From Bacteroidota bacterium (GTDB lineage Bacteria > Bacteroidota > Bacteroidia > B-17B0 > Aurantibacillaceae): a stretch of DNA of 64,000 bases. The notes below the pieces were generated by a model. The model searched no databases. It was not told the DNA's origin and was given only the letters and a program-made list of their open reading frames with translations. The stretch's first letter is position 1. The number at the start of each line of letters is the position of its first letter. Below, in pieces: positions 54,922-63,927 of the stretch. The translations under genes and the position numbers were made by a program. The DNA lies in contig JAUXTT010000011.1 of assembly GCA_030684395.1 (NCBI GenBank), positions 1 to 64,000 on the forward strand. Direction: 5' to 3'.

Positions 54922-55737
54922 TCACTTCAATAGTAAAGGATATTTGACTAATATGTTTTTATAACTGAGCTCACATTTTTTTGTGAGCTCAGTTTTTTTA
55001 CGACCTTCCTTTTCGTTAACCAGTTTATTTGTCAACCTTATATTTCCGGTATAAAATTTATACCCGAATGTAACACCCAATCCAACAAAATTAAAATAAC
55101 ACTTGTTTTGAAGCAGGTAATAACTCAACAGAACACTGGAACCTGTTAACGCCAAACTGGTAAATCCCTTAAGTACATTTCCGTTAAGCATTGATCCCAA
55201 TCCCGGTAATATCGCAGAGGCATTAACAAGCAACTTTTTTCCTTTGAGTTCATAGTTGTTGATCTCAACCAAACACGATAAACAAGAAAAACCGGAATCA
55301 TATTGACCCAATTTTTTCAAGGTAGATGAGGCCAACGCTGTATCAATCTTTGAAACAATAAGTGTTTTAAGCAACAGAAATTCAATACTCGAATCTGCTT
55401 TAAAATCTTCATATTTAGAAACATAATGATAAGCCGAAGTACTTTCTTTATTGATGTATAAAATTACAGCGGCATTCCAATAAAACTCAGGCAAAACAGA
55501 ATCATTCAGGAGCAAATAATCAATTCTGTTTATCTCGTTCAAAGTTTGTGAACCTGTTATTCCAGATCTCAATAAACAGTTCAACTTATCATAAATGTAT
55601 TCAGTTTTAACTGTGTCGTTTTTGCACAAATAGATCTTATGCTCTAAACGTAAAAGTTCAGAACTTAAAGAATCCTGCGAAAACAGTTTAAGGGTACAAA
55701 CTGTTACCAGTATCCATATATAAATAATCCGAACCAT
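54922..55737 (-). CDS. PGLG-motif membrane protein, second of a pair
   Basis: A 271-residue protein with a signal peptide (about 1-20, ending KLFSQ), a helical periplasmic region, then ASAILPGLGSMLNGNVLKGF and hydrophobic segments (ALTGSSVLLSYYLLQ, FVGLGVTFGYKFYTG). The PGLG segment is shared with the gene at 55688. Its start overlaps that gene by 50 bp, implying translational coupling. The C-terminal codons (ELTKKCEL) coincide with a strong terminator hairpin, so the natural end of the protein may have been extended through it. Function unknown; the cassette with the YidD-like gene suggests an envelope role. Confidence 0.75.
   Translation of the reverse strand: MVRIIYIWILVTVCTLKLFSQDSLSSELLRLEHKIYLCKNDTVKTEYIYDKLNCLLRSGITGSQTLNEINRIDYLLLNDSVLPEFYWNAAVILYINKESTSAYHYVSKYEDFKADSSIEFLLLKTLIVSKIDTALASSTLKKLGQYDSGFSCLSCLVEINNYELKGKKLLVNASAILPGLGSMLNGNVLKGFTSLALTGSSVLLSYYLLQNKCYFNFVGLGVTFGYKFYTGNIRLTNKLVNEKEGRKKTELTKKCELSYKNILVKYPLLLK
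54963..54999. terminator. Terminator hairpin inside the 3' end of a convergent gene
   Basis: AACTGAGCTCACA (54963-54975) pairs perfectly with TGTGAGCTCAGTT (54982-54994), and T residues follow. It would end the plus-strand protease operon. It is read as coding sequence of the minus-strand gene ending at 54922. Confidence 0.85.
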
Positions 55738-56470
55738 GATTTAGTAATTGGTGATACTTTTCTTTCTTGTTTTTCTTTGTTTCAATAAAGCTACCGTAAA
55801 TATTTGCCGAATACATTAAACCCAACATCCCGATATTAAAAATGCTCACCGGATTCTTTATTCCCAAACGTTTAATACTCTCATATGTTTGCACGCCATA
55901 TAACAAGTGTGCTGCCAGGGTAATGCCAAACGCCCGTTTCCTTCCAATATAAGCTTTCCCTAATCCCGGAACAACAGCCGACATGGTTGCAGCTAATAGT
56001 GGTTTTTTCTTCAATGCCTTTTTATAATTACGCATATCGCTGTCTAATTGCAACGAAACAAATTCAAATGCTCCTGAATCTGCCTGTTTTAGTATAGTTA
56101 CAAACTGTTTGGATCTCCTTGTGCTATCAACATTTTGATCCACAAACTCTATCCATTTCCGGGTATATTGATCGCTCTGTTTAAAGTAATAAACCGTTGC
56201 TGCATTTACAAGTAAACAATCTCTTGACGAGAGATCAACAGATGAGTACAAGTGCTCAAAAAACAAACTATCATCATGGTATTGCAAATAGTACTTACAG
56301 GTTAAATAATGAAGACTATCAGAGGATGTAGTTGAAGAAGTGAGATAGGAAACATGTTCGTTCTTTAACCCGTTTGAACTAAGGTGCTTTACAAAATTAA
56401 GATCTACCTGCGAGCTTATCTTTAAACAAAAAAAGAGACAAACAACTAAATAAACTTTAATTTTCTTCAT
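55688..56470 (-). CDS. PGLG-motif membrane protein, first of a pair
   Basis: A 260-residue protein with a signal peptide (about 1-21, ending KISSQ), a helical region of about 130 residues and then AATMSAVVPGLGKAYIGRKRAFG. Hydrophobic segments follow (ITLAAHLLYGVQTY, IFNIGMLGLMYSANIYG). The PGLG...Y.G.R pattern resembles small DUF5683-like or TM2-like membrane modules, but I cannot assign it. The related gene at 54922 has the same order of parts. The start overlaps the YidD-like gene by 14 bp. Confidence 0.75.
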   Translation of the reverse strand: MKKIKVYLVVCLFFCLKISSQVDLNFVKHLSSNGLKNEHVSYLTSSTTSSDSLHYLTCKYYLQYHDDSLFFEHLYSSVDLSSRDCLLVNAATVYYFKQSDQYTRKWIEFVDQNVDSTRRSKQFVTILKQADSGAFEFVSLQLDSDMRNYKKALKKKPLLAATMSAVVPGLGKAYIGRKRAFGITLAAHLLYGVQTYESIKRLGIKNPVSIFNIGMLGLMYSANIYGSFIETKKNKKEKYHQLLNHGSDYLYMDTGNSLYP

Positions 56471-56888
56471 CCAGCACGTTATTTATTTTGCCATCAGAAT
56501 TGATAAGGTATTCGCTCCTCTCGTAGATAGATCCTGGGAAACAACTATACAACTGATTAAGTCCTTTCAGAGTTCCTTTAACAATACCCTTTTTCTCTAT
56601 TGATTTTTTAGTGAACTCAGAACAACTCATTTGGTAACCACAATCAGCTTGAATTTGCTCGGAAATTACATTTTGGTAAAAATACATGAGTCCTGCTCCC
56701 ACATACAAAAGCGGATTTACCTTAGCAACAAAACTCTTATCCTTTAATGAAAGAAACTTTCTTGGGTGCGTGTGAGTATCTTTACTTTCAGTAAATGTTG
56801 AAGAAAGCAATGCTGCATTAACTCCATTTTGGCAATGAGCTGAAAAGCATAACAGAAAAAATAGAAAAAAAACAGTTAGGTATTTCAT
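56457..56888 (-). CDS. YidD-like protein with an N-terminal export signal
   Basis: A 143-residue protein. Residues about 58-118 match the YidD family (membrane protein insertion efficiency factor): YFYQNVISEQIQADCGYQMSCSEF and IVKGTLKGLNQLYSCFPGS, with Cys83, Cys89 and Cys116 in the conserved positions. The usual C-terminal GYDPVP is absent. Ordinary YidD is a short cytoplasmic-face protein that assists YidC. This one begins with a strong signal peptide (FFLFFLLCFSAHC) and a 35-residue linker, so its domain should be exported. It leads a cassette with two signal-bearing PGLG proteins through overlapping starts. Confidence 0.78.
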   Translation of the reverse strand: MKYLTVFFLFFLLCFSAHCQNGVNAALLSSTFTESKDTHTHPRKFLSLKDKSFVAKVNPLLYVGAGLMYFYQNVISEQIQADCGYQMSCSEFTKKSIEKKGIVKGTLKGLNQLYSCFPGSIYERSEYLINSDGKINNVLDEEN

Positions 56889-56906
56889 ATTATAAAGCTT
56901 AATCGA

Positions 56907-57422
56907 TTATTTAGCGGCAAATGTGAACTTGATCTTTCTGACACTCTCTACTGTTTCTATTATGAGTTTTTCATTGGTGAGACACAGGATATTCCAACTT
57001 TGATAACTGCCATTCAATTTGAATGTATTTGTTTGCGTTTCGGAGTTTCTAAAAAAGAACATGAGTTTGTTCTTATCATCTGCAAATTCCCATGCTCCCG
57101 ACTGCCCACCTATAGTATATGGAGTAGTATGTATCACATGAAGATCAAAAAGAACACCCATATCCTCCGGCCATTTTCCGGCGTCGAACTTTACCTCAAC
57201 CTGTCCGAAATTATAATCAGTTGCCGGAGAAAAATAACCTTCATGATACATTTTTTGAGTACTATCTATACCATCTATGCTTAGTTGCTCAACCTTCCAT
57301 GTATGTTTGGTTAATCTTGCTTTAGGAGACTTAAACAAAAACCTCCTATCATCTTCAGGATATTTTTTACAAGCAAAAACAAAAACCAGTGCTAAAAAAA
57401 GAATTCCGCTCAATTTTTTCAT
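56907..57422 (-). CDS. Putative lipoprotein of unknown function
   Basis: A 171-residue lipoprotein from the ATG at 57422 (KKLSGILFLALVFVFAC, lipobox VFAC). An ATG three codons upstream is possible but weaker. The mature part is a small beta-rich domain (LTKHTWKVEQLSIDGID, YNFGQVEVKFDAGKW, KIKFTFAAK at the end), like lipocalin-type or DUF-type Bacteroidota lipoproteins. It starts 11 bp after the icmF stop and ends 18 bp before the YidD-like gene, so it may be part of the icmF-to-PGLG transcript. Confidence 0.75.
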   Translation of the reverse strand: MKKLSGILFLALVFVFACKKYPEDDRRFLFKSPKARLTKHTWKVEQLSIDGIDSTQKMYHEGYFSPATDYNFGQVEVKFDAGKWPEDMGVLFDLHVIHTTPYTIGGQSGAWEFADDKNKLMFFFRNSETQTNTFKLNGSYQSWNILCLTNEKLIIETVESVRKIKFTFAAK

Positions 57423-57433
57423 AAATACCATTC

Positions 57434-60400
57434 CTACATGTTTCTTCTATACTGCCCACCAACCTCAAACAAAGCTCTGGTGATCTGACCCAAAGAACAA
57501 TACTTCACCGTATCCATCAACGAATTAAAAATATTTCCATTTTTAATAGCTACTTGTTGAATATCCTTTAACATTTGCTCACCCGTTGAACCACTTGCCT
57601 TCCAAAGTGTTTGTACTGTATTTATCTGGAATTCTTTTTCATCAGTTGTGCTTCTAATAACCTCAGCAGGGATTACCGTTGGTGATCCTTTGCTCGATAA
57701 AAAAGTATTCACACCAATGATAGGGTATTCGCCTGTATGTTTTAATGTTTCGTAATACAAACTTTCTTCCTGGATCTTACCGCGTTGATACATAGTTTCC
57801 ATTGCGCCCAGCACACCACCACGCTCACTGATACGATCAAATTCAGTTAACACAGCTTCTTCCACTAAATCTGTCAACTCTTCTATAATGAATGAGCCTT
57901 GCAATGGGTTTTCATTTTTCGCTAATCCTAATTCGCGGTTAATGATCAACTGAATTGCCATAGCTCTACGAACGCTTTCCTCTGTAGGAGTTGTGATCGC
58001 TTCATCGTAAGCGTTTGTATGTAAACTGTTGCAGTTATCATAAATTGCGTATAATGCCTGAAGTGTTGTACGAATATCATTGAAATCAATTTCCTGTGCA
58101 TGCAAACTACGTCCGCTTGTTTGAATATGATACTTCAACATTTGAGAACGCTCGTTAGCATTGTACTTTAACTTCATTGCTTTTGCCCAAATACGACGGG
58201 CAACACGACCGATCACGCTGTATTCAGGATCGATACCGTTACTAAAAAAGAAAGATAAATTCGGAGCGAAACTATCAATATGCATTCCTCTGCTTAAATA
58301 ATATTCAACAAATGTAAATCCGTTAGCCAATGTAAATGCAAGCTGAGAGATAGGATTAGCACCCGCTTCAGCAATATGGTATCCACTTATGGAAACAGAA
58401 TAAAAATTACGTACGTTCTGATCAATGAAGTATTGCTGCACATCACCCATCACTTTCAAACTGAACTCTGTACTGAAAATACAAGTGTTCTGAGCCTGGT
58501 CTTCTTTCAAAATATCAGCCTGCACAGTACCACGCACTTGAGATAAGGTTTGTATTTTTATTTTTTCATACACCTCCTTTGGTAATACCTGATCTCCGGT
58601 AACACCCAACAACATCAAACCTAAACCATCATTCCCTTCCGGCAGATCACCATTGTATTTAGGGCGGGCAACACCTTTTGACTTATAGAGATCATTGATC
58701 CTTTTCTCAACTTCTTTTTCTAACCCATTTGCTTTGATGTAAAGCTCACATTGCTGATCAATAGCTGCATTCATAAAGAAAGCTGCAATAATAGCTGCAG
58801 GACCGTTGATGGTCATACTCACTGAAGTTGTAGGGGAAGCAAGATTAAAACCACTGTACAATTTTTTTGCATCGTCCAAACAGCAAACACTTACACCGCT
58901 ATTCCCAACCTTACCATAAATATCAGGGCGGTGATCAGGATCTTGTCCGTACAAAGTAACACTATCAAATGCCGTACTCAAACGAGCAGCAGGCAATCCT
59001 TTACTTACATAATGAAAACGTTTGTTTGTTCTTTCCGGTCCGCCTTCCCCGGCAAACATACGGGTAGGATCTTCTCCTTCGCGTTTAAATGGATAAATAC
59101 CCGCAGTATATGGAAATTCGCCCGGGAAATTTTCCTGCAGATTCCATGTCAATACATCACCCCAGGCTTTGAAACGAGGCACTGCAATTTTTGGTATTTG
59201 TGAATGAGATAAACTTTCGTAATGCGTTTTAATTTTAATTTCTTTGTCACGAACTTTAAAAATATAATATTCGTTTTGATATTGTTGTTTGCGATCGTGC
59301 CAGGTTTCCAATAGTTTTTTATTATGCCCTTCCAAATCCAGTTCAACCTGCTTATATTGTTCTTCCAGCGTTTTGATTAAACTATCCTTCTCCGGAAATT
59401 TACTTTCTTTAAAACAGGCAATGGTATTTTTAATGCTGTATAATTTCTCCGCTACTTCAGCCTGAGAAACCACGCGCTTATCATAACTGCGGTTATTTTC
59501 TGAGATCTCACTCAAATAACGTGTACGGGCGGGCGGGATGATAAAAATTTTCTCACTCATTTCGTCAGAAGTAGCAAATCCAGATTTTAAATTAGCGCCT
59601 GTTTTCTCAACCAATTTATCCATAACGGCTCTGTATAAACTGTTCATACCCGGATCGTTGAATTGAGAAGCAATAGAGCCATAAACAGGTAACTTCTCAT
59701 CCGATGTTTCCCACAAATTATGATTGCGTTTATATTGTTTCTTAACATCACGAATTGCATCCAATGCGCCACGTTTATCAAATTTATTCAATGCAATAAT
59801 ATCCGCAAATTCGATCATATCAATTTTCTCCAACTGAGTTGCGGCTCCATATTCAGGAGTCATTACATACAAACTCATGTCGCTATGTTCCGTTATCTCT
59901 GTATCACTTTGTCCAATACCCGCTGTTTCAAGAATTACTAAGTCGAAATTAGAAGCTTTTAAAATATCAATTGCTTGTTGAACGTGTTTTGATAAAGCTA
60001 AATTACTTTGACGTGTGGCCATTGAACGCATAAAAACCCTGTCGTTGCGAATAGAGTTCATACGAATTCTATCTCCTAACAAAGCTCCACCGGTTTTACG
60101 TTTACTAGGATCAACCGAAATAATTCCAATTTGTTTTTCCGGGAAATCAATTAAAAACCTACGTACCAATTCATCTACCAAACTTGATTTACCCGCACCG
60201 CCGGTGCCTGTAATTCCCAATACAGGTACTTTAGATGCAAGAGCCATCTCGTGAATTTTTTTCATCAAAACCTCACTTTCAGGATTTCCGTTCTCAGCTG
60301 CTGAAATTAATTTTGCTATTGATTTATGATCCTTTTCTTTGATATGATTTACTTCACCGTTCAAATTTACACCTGTAGGATAATCAGCCTGTTTCAACAG

Positions 60401-60811
60401 ATCATTGATCATTCCCTGTAAACCCATTGAACGACCATCATCCGGGCTATAAATCCGTGTAATACCATGCTTGTGTAATTCATCAATTTCAGTTGGAAGA
60501 ATAACGCCACCACCACCTCCAAAGATCTTGATATGCCCACATCCACGCTCTTTCAGCAAATCGTACATATATTTAAAATACTCTACATGTCCTCCCTGAT
60601 AACTGGTGATAGCAATTGCATTTGCATCTTCCTGAATAGCGCAATTAACAACATCTATAACGCTTCTATCGTGGCCTAAATGAATAACTTCAGCGCCACT
60701 GCTTTGCATAATACGACGCATGATATTGATAGCTGCATCGTGACCGTCGAACAAAGCTGCTGCGGTTACAATACGAATTTTATTTTTAGATTGATATGCT
60801 GTTGTTTCCAT
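57434..60811 (-). CDS. icmF: Fused isobutyryl-CoA mutase-type acyl-CoA mutase (IcmF)
   Basis: A 1125-residue B12 enzyme with three fused parts. Residues about 10-140 are the cobalamin-binding domain with the lower-ligand motif DGHDAA (His24) and FGGGGG. Residues about 160-460 are a MeaB-type G-protein chaperone (P-loop GTGGAGKSS, 202-210; NKFDKRG). The rest is the acyl-CoA mutase barrel ([48 protein letters not shown]). This order is that of IcmF, not of two-subunit methylmalonyl-CoA mutase. Known members interconvert isobutyryl- and butyryl-CoA or similar acyl-CoAs; the exact substrate is not decided here. The ATG at 60811 fits the promoter 24 bp upstream; the longer open frame to 60889 is not used. 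Confidence 0.95.
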   Translation of the reverse strand: METTAYQSKNKIRIVTAAALFDGHDAAINIMRRIMQSSGAEVIHLGHDRSVIDVVNCAIQEDANAIAITSYQGGHVEYFKYMYDLLKERGCGHIKIFGGGGGVILPTEIDELHKHGITRIYSPDDGRSMGLQGMINDLLKQADYPTGVNLNGEVNHIKEKDHKSIAKLISAAENGNPESEVLMKKIHEMALASKVPVLGITGTGGAGKSSLVDELVRRFLIDFPEKQIGIISVDPSKRKTGGALLGDRIRMNSIRNDRVFMRSMATRQSNLALSKHVQQAIDILKASNFDLVILETAGIGQSDTEITEHSDMSLYVMTPEYGAATQLEKIDMIEFADIIALNKFDKRGALDAIRDVKKQYKRNHNLWETSDEKLPVYGSIASQFNDPGMNSLYRAVMDKLVEKTGANLKSGFATSDEMSEKIFIIPPARTRYLSEISENNRSYDKRVVSQAEVAEKLYSIKNTIACFKESKFPEKDSLIKTLEEQYKQVELDLEGHNKKLLETWHDRKQQYQNEYYIFKVRDKEIKIKTHYESLSHSQIPKIAVPRFKAWGDVLTWNLQENFPGEFPYTAGIYPFKREGEDPTRMFAGEGGPERTNKRFHYVSKGLPAARLSTAFDSVTLYGQDPDHRPDIYGKVGNSGVSVCCLDDAKKLYSGFNLASPTTSVSMTINGPAAIIAAFFMNAAIDQQCELYIKANGLEKEVEKRINDLYKSKGVARPKYNGDLPEGNDGLGLMLLGVTGDQVLPKEVYEKIKIQTLSQVRGTVQADILKEDQAQNTCIFSTEFSLKVMGDVQQYFIDQNVRNFYSVSISGYHIAEAGANPISQLAFTLANGFTFVEYYLSRGMHIDSFAPNLSFFFSNGIDPEYSVIGRVARRIWAKAMKLKYNANERSQMLKYHIQTSGRSLHAQEIDFNDIRTTLQALYAIYDNCNSLHTNAYDEAITTPTEESVRRAMAIQLIINRELGLAKNENPLQGSFIIEELTDLVEEAVLTEFDRISERGGVLGAMETMYQRGKIQEESLYYETLKHTGEYPIIGVNTFLSSKGSPTVIPAEVIRSTTDEKEFQINTVQTLWKASGSTGEQMLKDIQQVAIKNGNIFNSLMDTVKYCSLGQITRALFEVGGQYRRNM

Positions 60812-60834
60812 AATGTAAATCAAATGAGAGAAGC

Positions 60835-60865
60835 CAAAAATAAGCATTCGTAAAGGGAAATACAA
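60835..60865 (-). promoter_or_regulatory. Promoter of icmF
   Basis: TTG (60865-60863), a 20-nt spacer and TATTTTTG (60842-60835) match the Bacteroidota promoter pattern on the minus strand. They lie 24 bp upstream of the preferred ATG and inside the longer open frame, which argues for the shorter start. Confidence 0.65.
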
Positions 60866-60934
60866 AAGAATCCGACGAATTTGGGTCATTTAAAAGCAGG
60901 AGACTGTATTGAAGGAAAATGACCAAATTTCTCT

Positions 60935-60942
60935 TACCTTTG
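60935..60942 (+). promoter_or_regulatory. -7-like element of the DUF2520-kdsC-ubiA-maf operon
   Basis: TACCTTTG matches TAnnTTTG, 16 bp before the first ATG. A TTG at 60909-60911 gives a 23-nt spacer, slightly long. Confidence 0.5.
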
Positions 60943-60958
60943 AGCCTCTTTTGTTATT

Positions 60959-61747
60959 ATGGAAAATGGAAAAAAAATTGTTTTAATCGGCTCAGGAAAT
61001 CTGGCTTTTCATCTGGCAGCATTACTGGTAAAAAAAGGTCATGAAATTATTCAGTTTGCTGGCAGAAACCTGGAAACTACGGCTGAGCTTGGAATGAAAT
61101 ATTTCACTTCCCATACCACCAACCTTGCTCAAATAAACACCAATGGTGACATTTACATCATTTGTGTAAACGACAGTGAAATTGCAAATGTTGCTAAACA
61201 ATTAAAACTGGGTAATAAACTGGTAGTTCATACTTCCGGAACGAGTAATATTTCTTTATTAAAAAGTGCTTCATCAAAAACAGGCGTACTTTACCCTTTA
61301 CAAACCTTCAGTAAAAATAGTAAAATTAAATGGAAGAAAACTCCCCTTCTTATAGAAGGAAATGATCTGGAGACCGGCAATGAACTTAAAGATTTTGCTT
61401 CTACACTAAGTAAAAAAATAGTGCCGCTTACTTCTGCCCAACGTTTAAAATTCCACTTAGCCGCCGTAATGGCTTGTAATTTCAGCAATCATCTTTATGC
61501 TCTTAGCAAAGACTTTTTAGCAAAAGAAAAGGTGAACCACTTTGAATTACTCCTTCCATTAATTGATCAAACTGTAAAAAAGATCAAAAAAATGAATCCC
61601 AATGAAGCTCAAACCGGGCCTGCAGCGCGTGGCGACAAAAACACCATTGAAGCGCATTTAAAGCTTCTGGGAAAATATCCTGAATCGAAAAAACTATACT
61701 CATTGTTTACACAAAGTATAATCAAGTACAAAAATGGAAAACTTTAA
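60959..61747 (+). CDS. Rossmann-fold oxidoreductase-like DUF2520 protein
   Basis: A 262-residue cytosolic protein. The N-terminal NAD(P)-binding fold (KIVLIGSGNLAFHLAALLVKKGHEI) resembles pyrroline-5-carboxylate reductase. The second domain is helical, with the DUF2520 signature GPAARGDKNTIEAHL. The substrate is unknown. It overlaps the KdsC-like gene by 14 bp and is the first of four tightly packed genes. I recall this gene order as common in Bacteroidota. Confidence 0.9.
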   Translation: MENGKKIVLIGSGNLAFHLAALLVKKGHEIIQFAGRNLETTAELGMKYFTSHTTNLAQINTNGDIYIICVNDSEIANVAKQLKLGNKLVVHTSGTSNISLLKSASSKTGVLYPLQTFSKNSKIKWKKTPLLIEGNDLETGNELKDFASTLSKKIVPLTSAQRLKFHLAAVMACNFSNHLYALSKDFLAKEKVNHFELLLPLIDQTVKKIKKMNPNEAQTGPAARGDKNTIEAHLKLLGKYPESKKLYSLFTQSIIKYKNGKL

Positions 61748-62246
61748 AACCAAACTCACTAAAATAACCACTTTTATGTTTGATATGGATGGTGTTCTTA
61801 CCAATGGACAAATAATGTTATTGGATGGGCATGAACCTATCAGAAATGTGAATAGTAAAGATGGTTACGCTATCCATTTGGCACAGGAAAAAAAATACAA
61901 CCTGTTCATTGTTTCAGGTGGCAAATCGCAGGCAATGGAAGCCATTTTTAAAAAATCCGGATACACAGCGGTTTTTATGAATCAACGTAATAAGCTTGAT
62001 TGCTACAACAATATTCTTTCTGAATATAAATTAAAAAACGAAGAGATACTATATATGGGCGATGACTTGCCCGACTGGAATACAATGAAACAAGCCGGAG
62101 TTGCTGCTTGCCCGGCAGATGCAGCTCAGGAGATCAAAGATATTTGTATTTATGTATCGCAAAAAAAAGGCGGAGAGGGTTGCGTGAGAGATATTATAGA
62201 GCAGGTAATGCGTGTACGCGGAGACTGGGAAATTGCTGATTGGTAG
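61734..62246 (+). CDS. KdsC-type HAD phosphatase (3-deoxy-D-manno-octulosonate 8-phosphate phosphatase)
   Basis: A 170-residue HAD-superfamily hydrolase without a cap domain. Motif I is FMFDMDGVLTNG, with the nucleophile Asp and acid/base Asp, motif II is IVSGG and motif III/IV is MGDDLPDWNTMKQAG. This is the KdsC/NeuA-linked small phosphatase type that removes phosphate from KDO 8-phosphate for lipopolysaccharide. Family members differ in substrate, so KDO-8-P is likely but not proven. It lies 73 bp upstream of the prenyltransferase start. Confidence 0.88.
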   Translation: MENFKTKLTKITTFMFDMDGVLTNGQIMLLDGHEPIRNVNSKDGYAIHLAQEKKYNLFIVSGGKSQAMEAIFKKSGYTAVFMNQRNKLDCYNNILSEYKLKNEEILYMGDDLPDWNTMKQAGVAACPADAAQEIKDICIYVSQKKGGEGCVRDIIEQVMRVRGDWEIADW

Positions 62247-62319
62247 TTTATAGCTGCATTTTTTTTAATCCATACGCAATTTATAGAAATCACTTAATTG
62301 TATATATATTTGTATCTGA

Positions 62320-63330
62320 GTGAATCAAACCAAAACTATACTGCAAAACCCTTTAATAGCGTTTTTAAAACTTATTCGTTTTGAGAACATACTGATTGTG
62401 GTTATCACACAATACCTTATTCGTTATTGTGTGATAGATAGTTTGCTTTTTTATAAAACAGATACCTATTTCCAGAAACTATCTCTTCAACTTACCCCTT
62501 TCACTTTTTTTTTATTAACTCTCAGCACTGCATTAATAGCCGCCGCCGGGTATATCATCAATGATTATTTTGATCTTAAAACCGACAAGATAAATCACCC
62601 GGATACAGTAGTGCTGGACAAAACCATTAAGCGCAGATGGGCTCTCGTTATTCATGTTTTATTCAGTGCTTTGGGAATACTTATTGCTCTGTATGTAGCT
62701 TATAAAGCAGGTAATGTTAAACTCGCATTGATACATGTATTAACTACGGGATTACTGTGGTATTACTCAACCAGTTTTAAAAAACAATTATTAATTGGCA
62801 ATATAATAGTTTCACTGCTTAGTGCAATGGTACCTCTTACCGTTATGCTCTTTGAAATGCCTAAAGTGATTGAGATTTACAGAGTGATGATGCCGTACGC
62901 TGAATTGGATTTCTCGGCTATCTATAAATTCATTTTAGCATTTAGTTTGTTCGCTTTCATATCTTCATTAATAAGAGAAATTATAAAAGACATGGAAGAT
63001 GTTGAAGGTGATCTGGAAACCGGCTGCAATACAGTTCCGATTGCCTGGGGCTTAAAAGCATCGAAAGCCATAGTAATTGGGCTTATTACAAACATGATAC
63101 TTATTCTGTTGTTTATAGTTTACAATCTTTATGGCCCAAAAGAAAAACTACCCTCATTCTATATTGTTTTTGGCCTCATTTTCCCATTGATATACTTAAT
63201 AACGAGAATTTATAAAGCTCAGGGTTCAAAAGATTTCCATTGGGCTAGTATTTTCATTAAATTTATCATGCTCATTGGAGTGTGCTTTTCATTCATCATT
63301 TATTACCTTGCAAAAGATGCATCATATTGA
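62320..63330 (+). CDS. UbiA-family prenyltransferase
   Basis: A 336-residue inner-membrane enzyme with about eight helices. The two aspartate-rich motifs of the family are present: NDYFDLKTDKINHPD (after helix 2) and KDMEDVEGDLETG (after helix 6). They bind the magnesium-diphosphate of the prenyl donor. Among UbiA proteins it most resembles geranylgeranylglycerol-phosphate geranylgeranyltransferase-like Bacteroidota members, but donor and acceptor are inferred. The start is GTG. A TATATTTG -7-like element at 62305-62312 ends 7 bp before it. It overlaps maf by 14 bp. Confidence 0.9.
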   Translation: MNQTKTILQNPLIAFLKLIRFENILIVVITQYLIRYCVIDSLLFYKTDTYFQKLSLQLTPFTFFLLTLSTALIAAAGYIINDYFDLKTDKINHPDTVVLDKTIKRRWALVIHVLFSALGILIALYVAYKAGNVKLALIHVLTTGLLWYYSTSFKKQLLIGNIIVSLLSAMVPLTVMLFEMPKVIEIYRVMMPYAELDFSAIYKFILAFSLFAFISSLIREIIKDMEDVEGDLETGCNTVPIAWGLKASKAIVIGLITNMILILLFIVYNLYGPKEKLPSFYIVFGLIFPLIYLITRIYKAQGSKDFHWASIFIKFIMLIGVCFSFIIYYLAKDASY

Positions 63331-63910
63331 AGAAACTATAAAGAATTTCCCTTATCAATTGATATTAGGATCTAATTCGCCGCGTCGTCAGGAGCTGCTA
63401 AAAAGCCTTGGGTTTACTTTTTTCATAAAGCCCATAAATGTGGACGAGTCATATCCTGCTGACCTTGTTGGAAGCGAGATCCCCGTTTACCTGGCAGAGA
63501 AAAAAGCAGACGAGTTTCCGGAAGAATTAAAAGAAACTGACATATTAATTACTGCCGATACCATTGTGTGGGTAGAAGGAAAAGTATTGAATAAGCCTGC
63601 TAAGTATGAAGAAGCTGTAAAAATGCTGGAAACCCTTTCCGGGAAAATGCATGAAGTATTTACCGGTGTATGCTTAAAGTCGGGAACCAAACATACTACC
63701 TTTTTCGACTCAACTAAAGTATATTTCAAAAAGCTGAAAAAGGAAGAGATCGAATACTATGTACACAACTTCAACGTGTATGATAAAGCGGGTGGATATG
63801 GCGTTCAGGACTGGATCGGTTATATCGGGATCGATAAGATTGAGGGGAGTTTTTACAATGTTATGGGATTACCGGTAAAAGAACTTTACGAGGAATTGGT
63901 GAAGTTTTAA
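63317..63910 (+). CDS. maf: Maf family nucleotide pyrophosphatase
   Basis: A 197-residue cytosolic enzyme that hydrolyses non-canonical or modified nucleoside triphosphates to monophosphates. Signature motifs are LILGSNSPRRQELLKSLG, LITADTIVWVEGKVLNKP and DKAGGYGVQDWIGYIGIDKIEGSFYNVMGLPV. The ATG at 63317 is preferred over one 14 codons upstream inside the prenyltransferase gene: it overlaps by only 14 bp and gives the family's usual N-terminus. Last gene of the operon. Confidence 0.95.
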   Translation: MHHIEETIKNFPYQLILGSNSPRRQELLKSLGFTFFIKPINVDESYPADLVGSEIPVYLAEKKADEFPEELKETDILITADTIVWVEGKVLNKPAKYEEAVKMLETLSGKMHEVFTGVCLKSGTKHTTFFDSTKVYFKKLKKEEIEYYVHNFNVYDKAGGYGVQDWIGYIGIDKIEGSFYNVMGLPVKELYEELVKF

Positions 63911-63927
63911 CCTAAATTATACATTTG
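63896..63927 (+). promoter_or_regulatory. Promoter of an unseen downstream unit
   Basis: TTG (63896-63898), a 21-nt spacer and TACATTTG (63920-63927) match the promoter pattern. It lies over the maf stop and points out of the window. The next 70 bp contain a hairpin ACCC-TTCG-GGTT and no start codon that I can support. Confidence 0.5.

Noticed and set aside
60812-60889. Longer N-terminus of IcmF
   Set aside because: It overlaps the predicted promoter TTG-N20-TATTTTTG and adds 26 residues not expected for the family.
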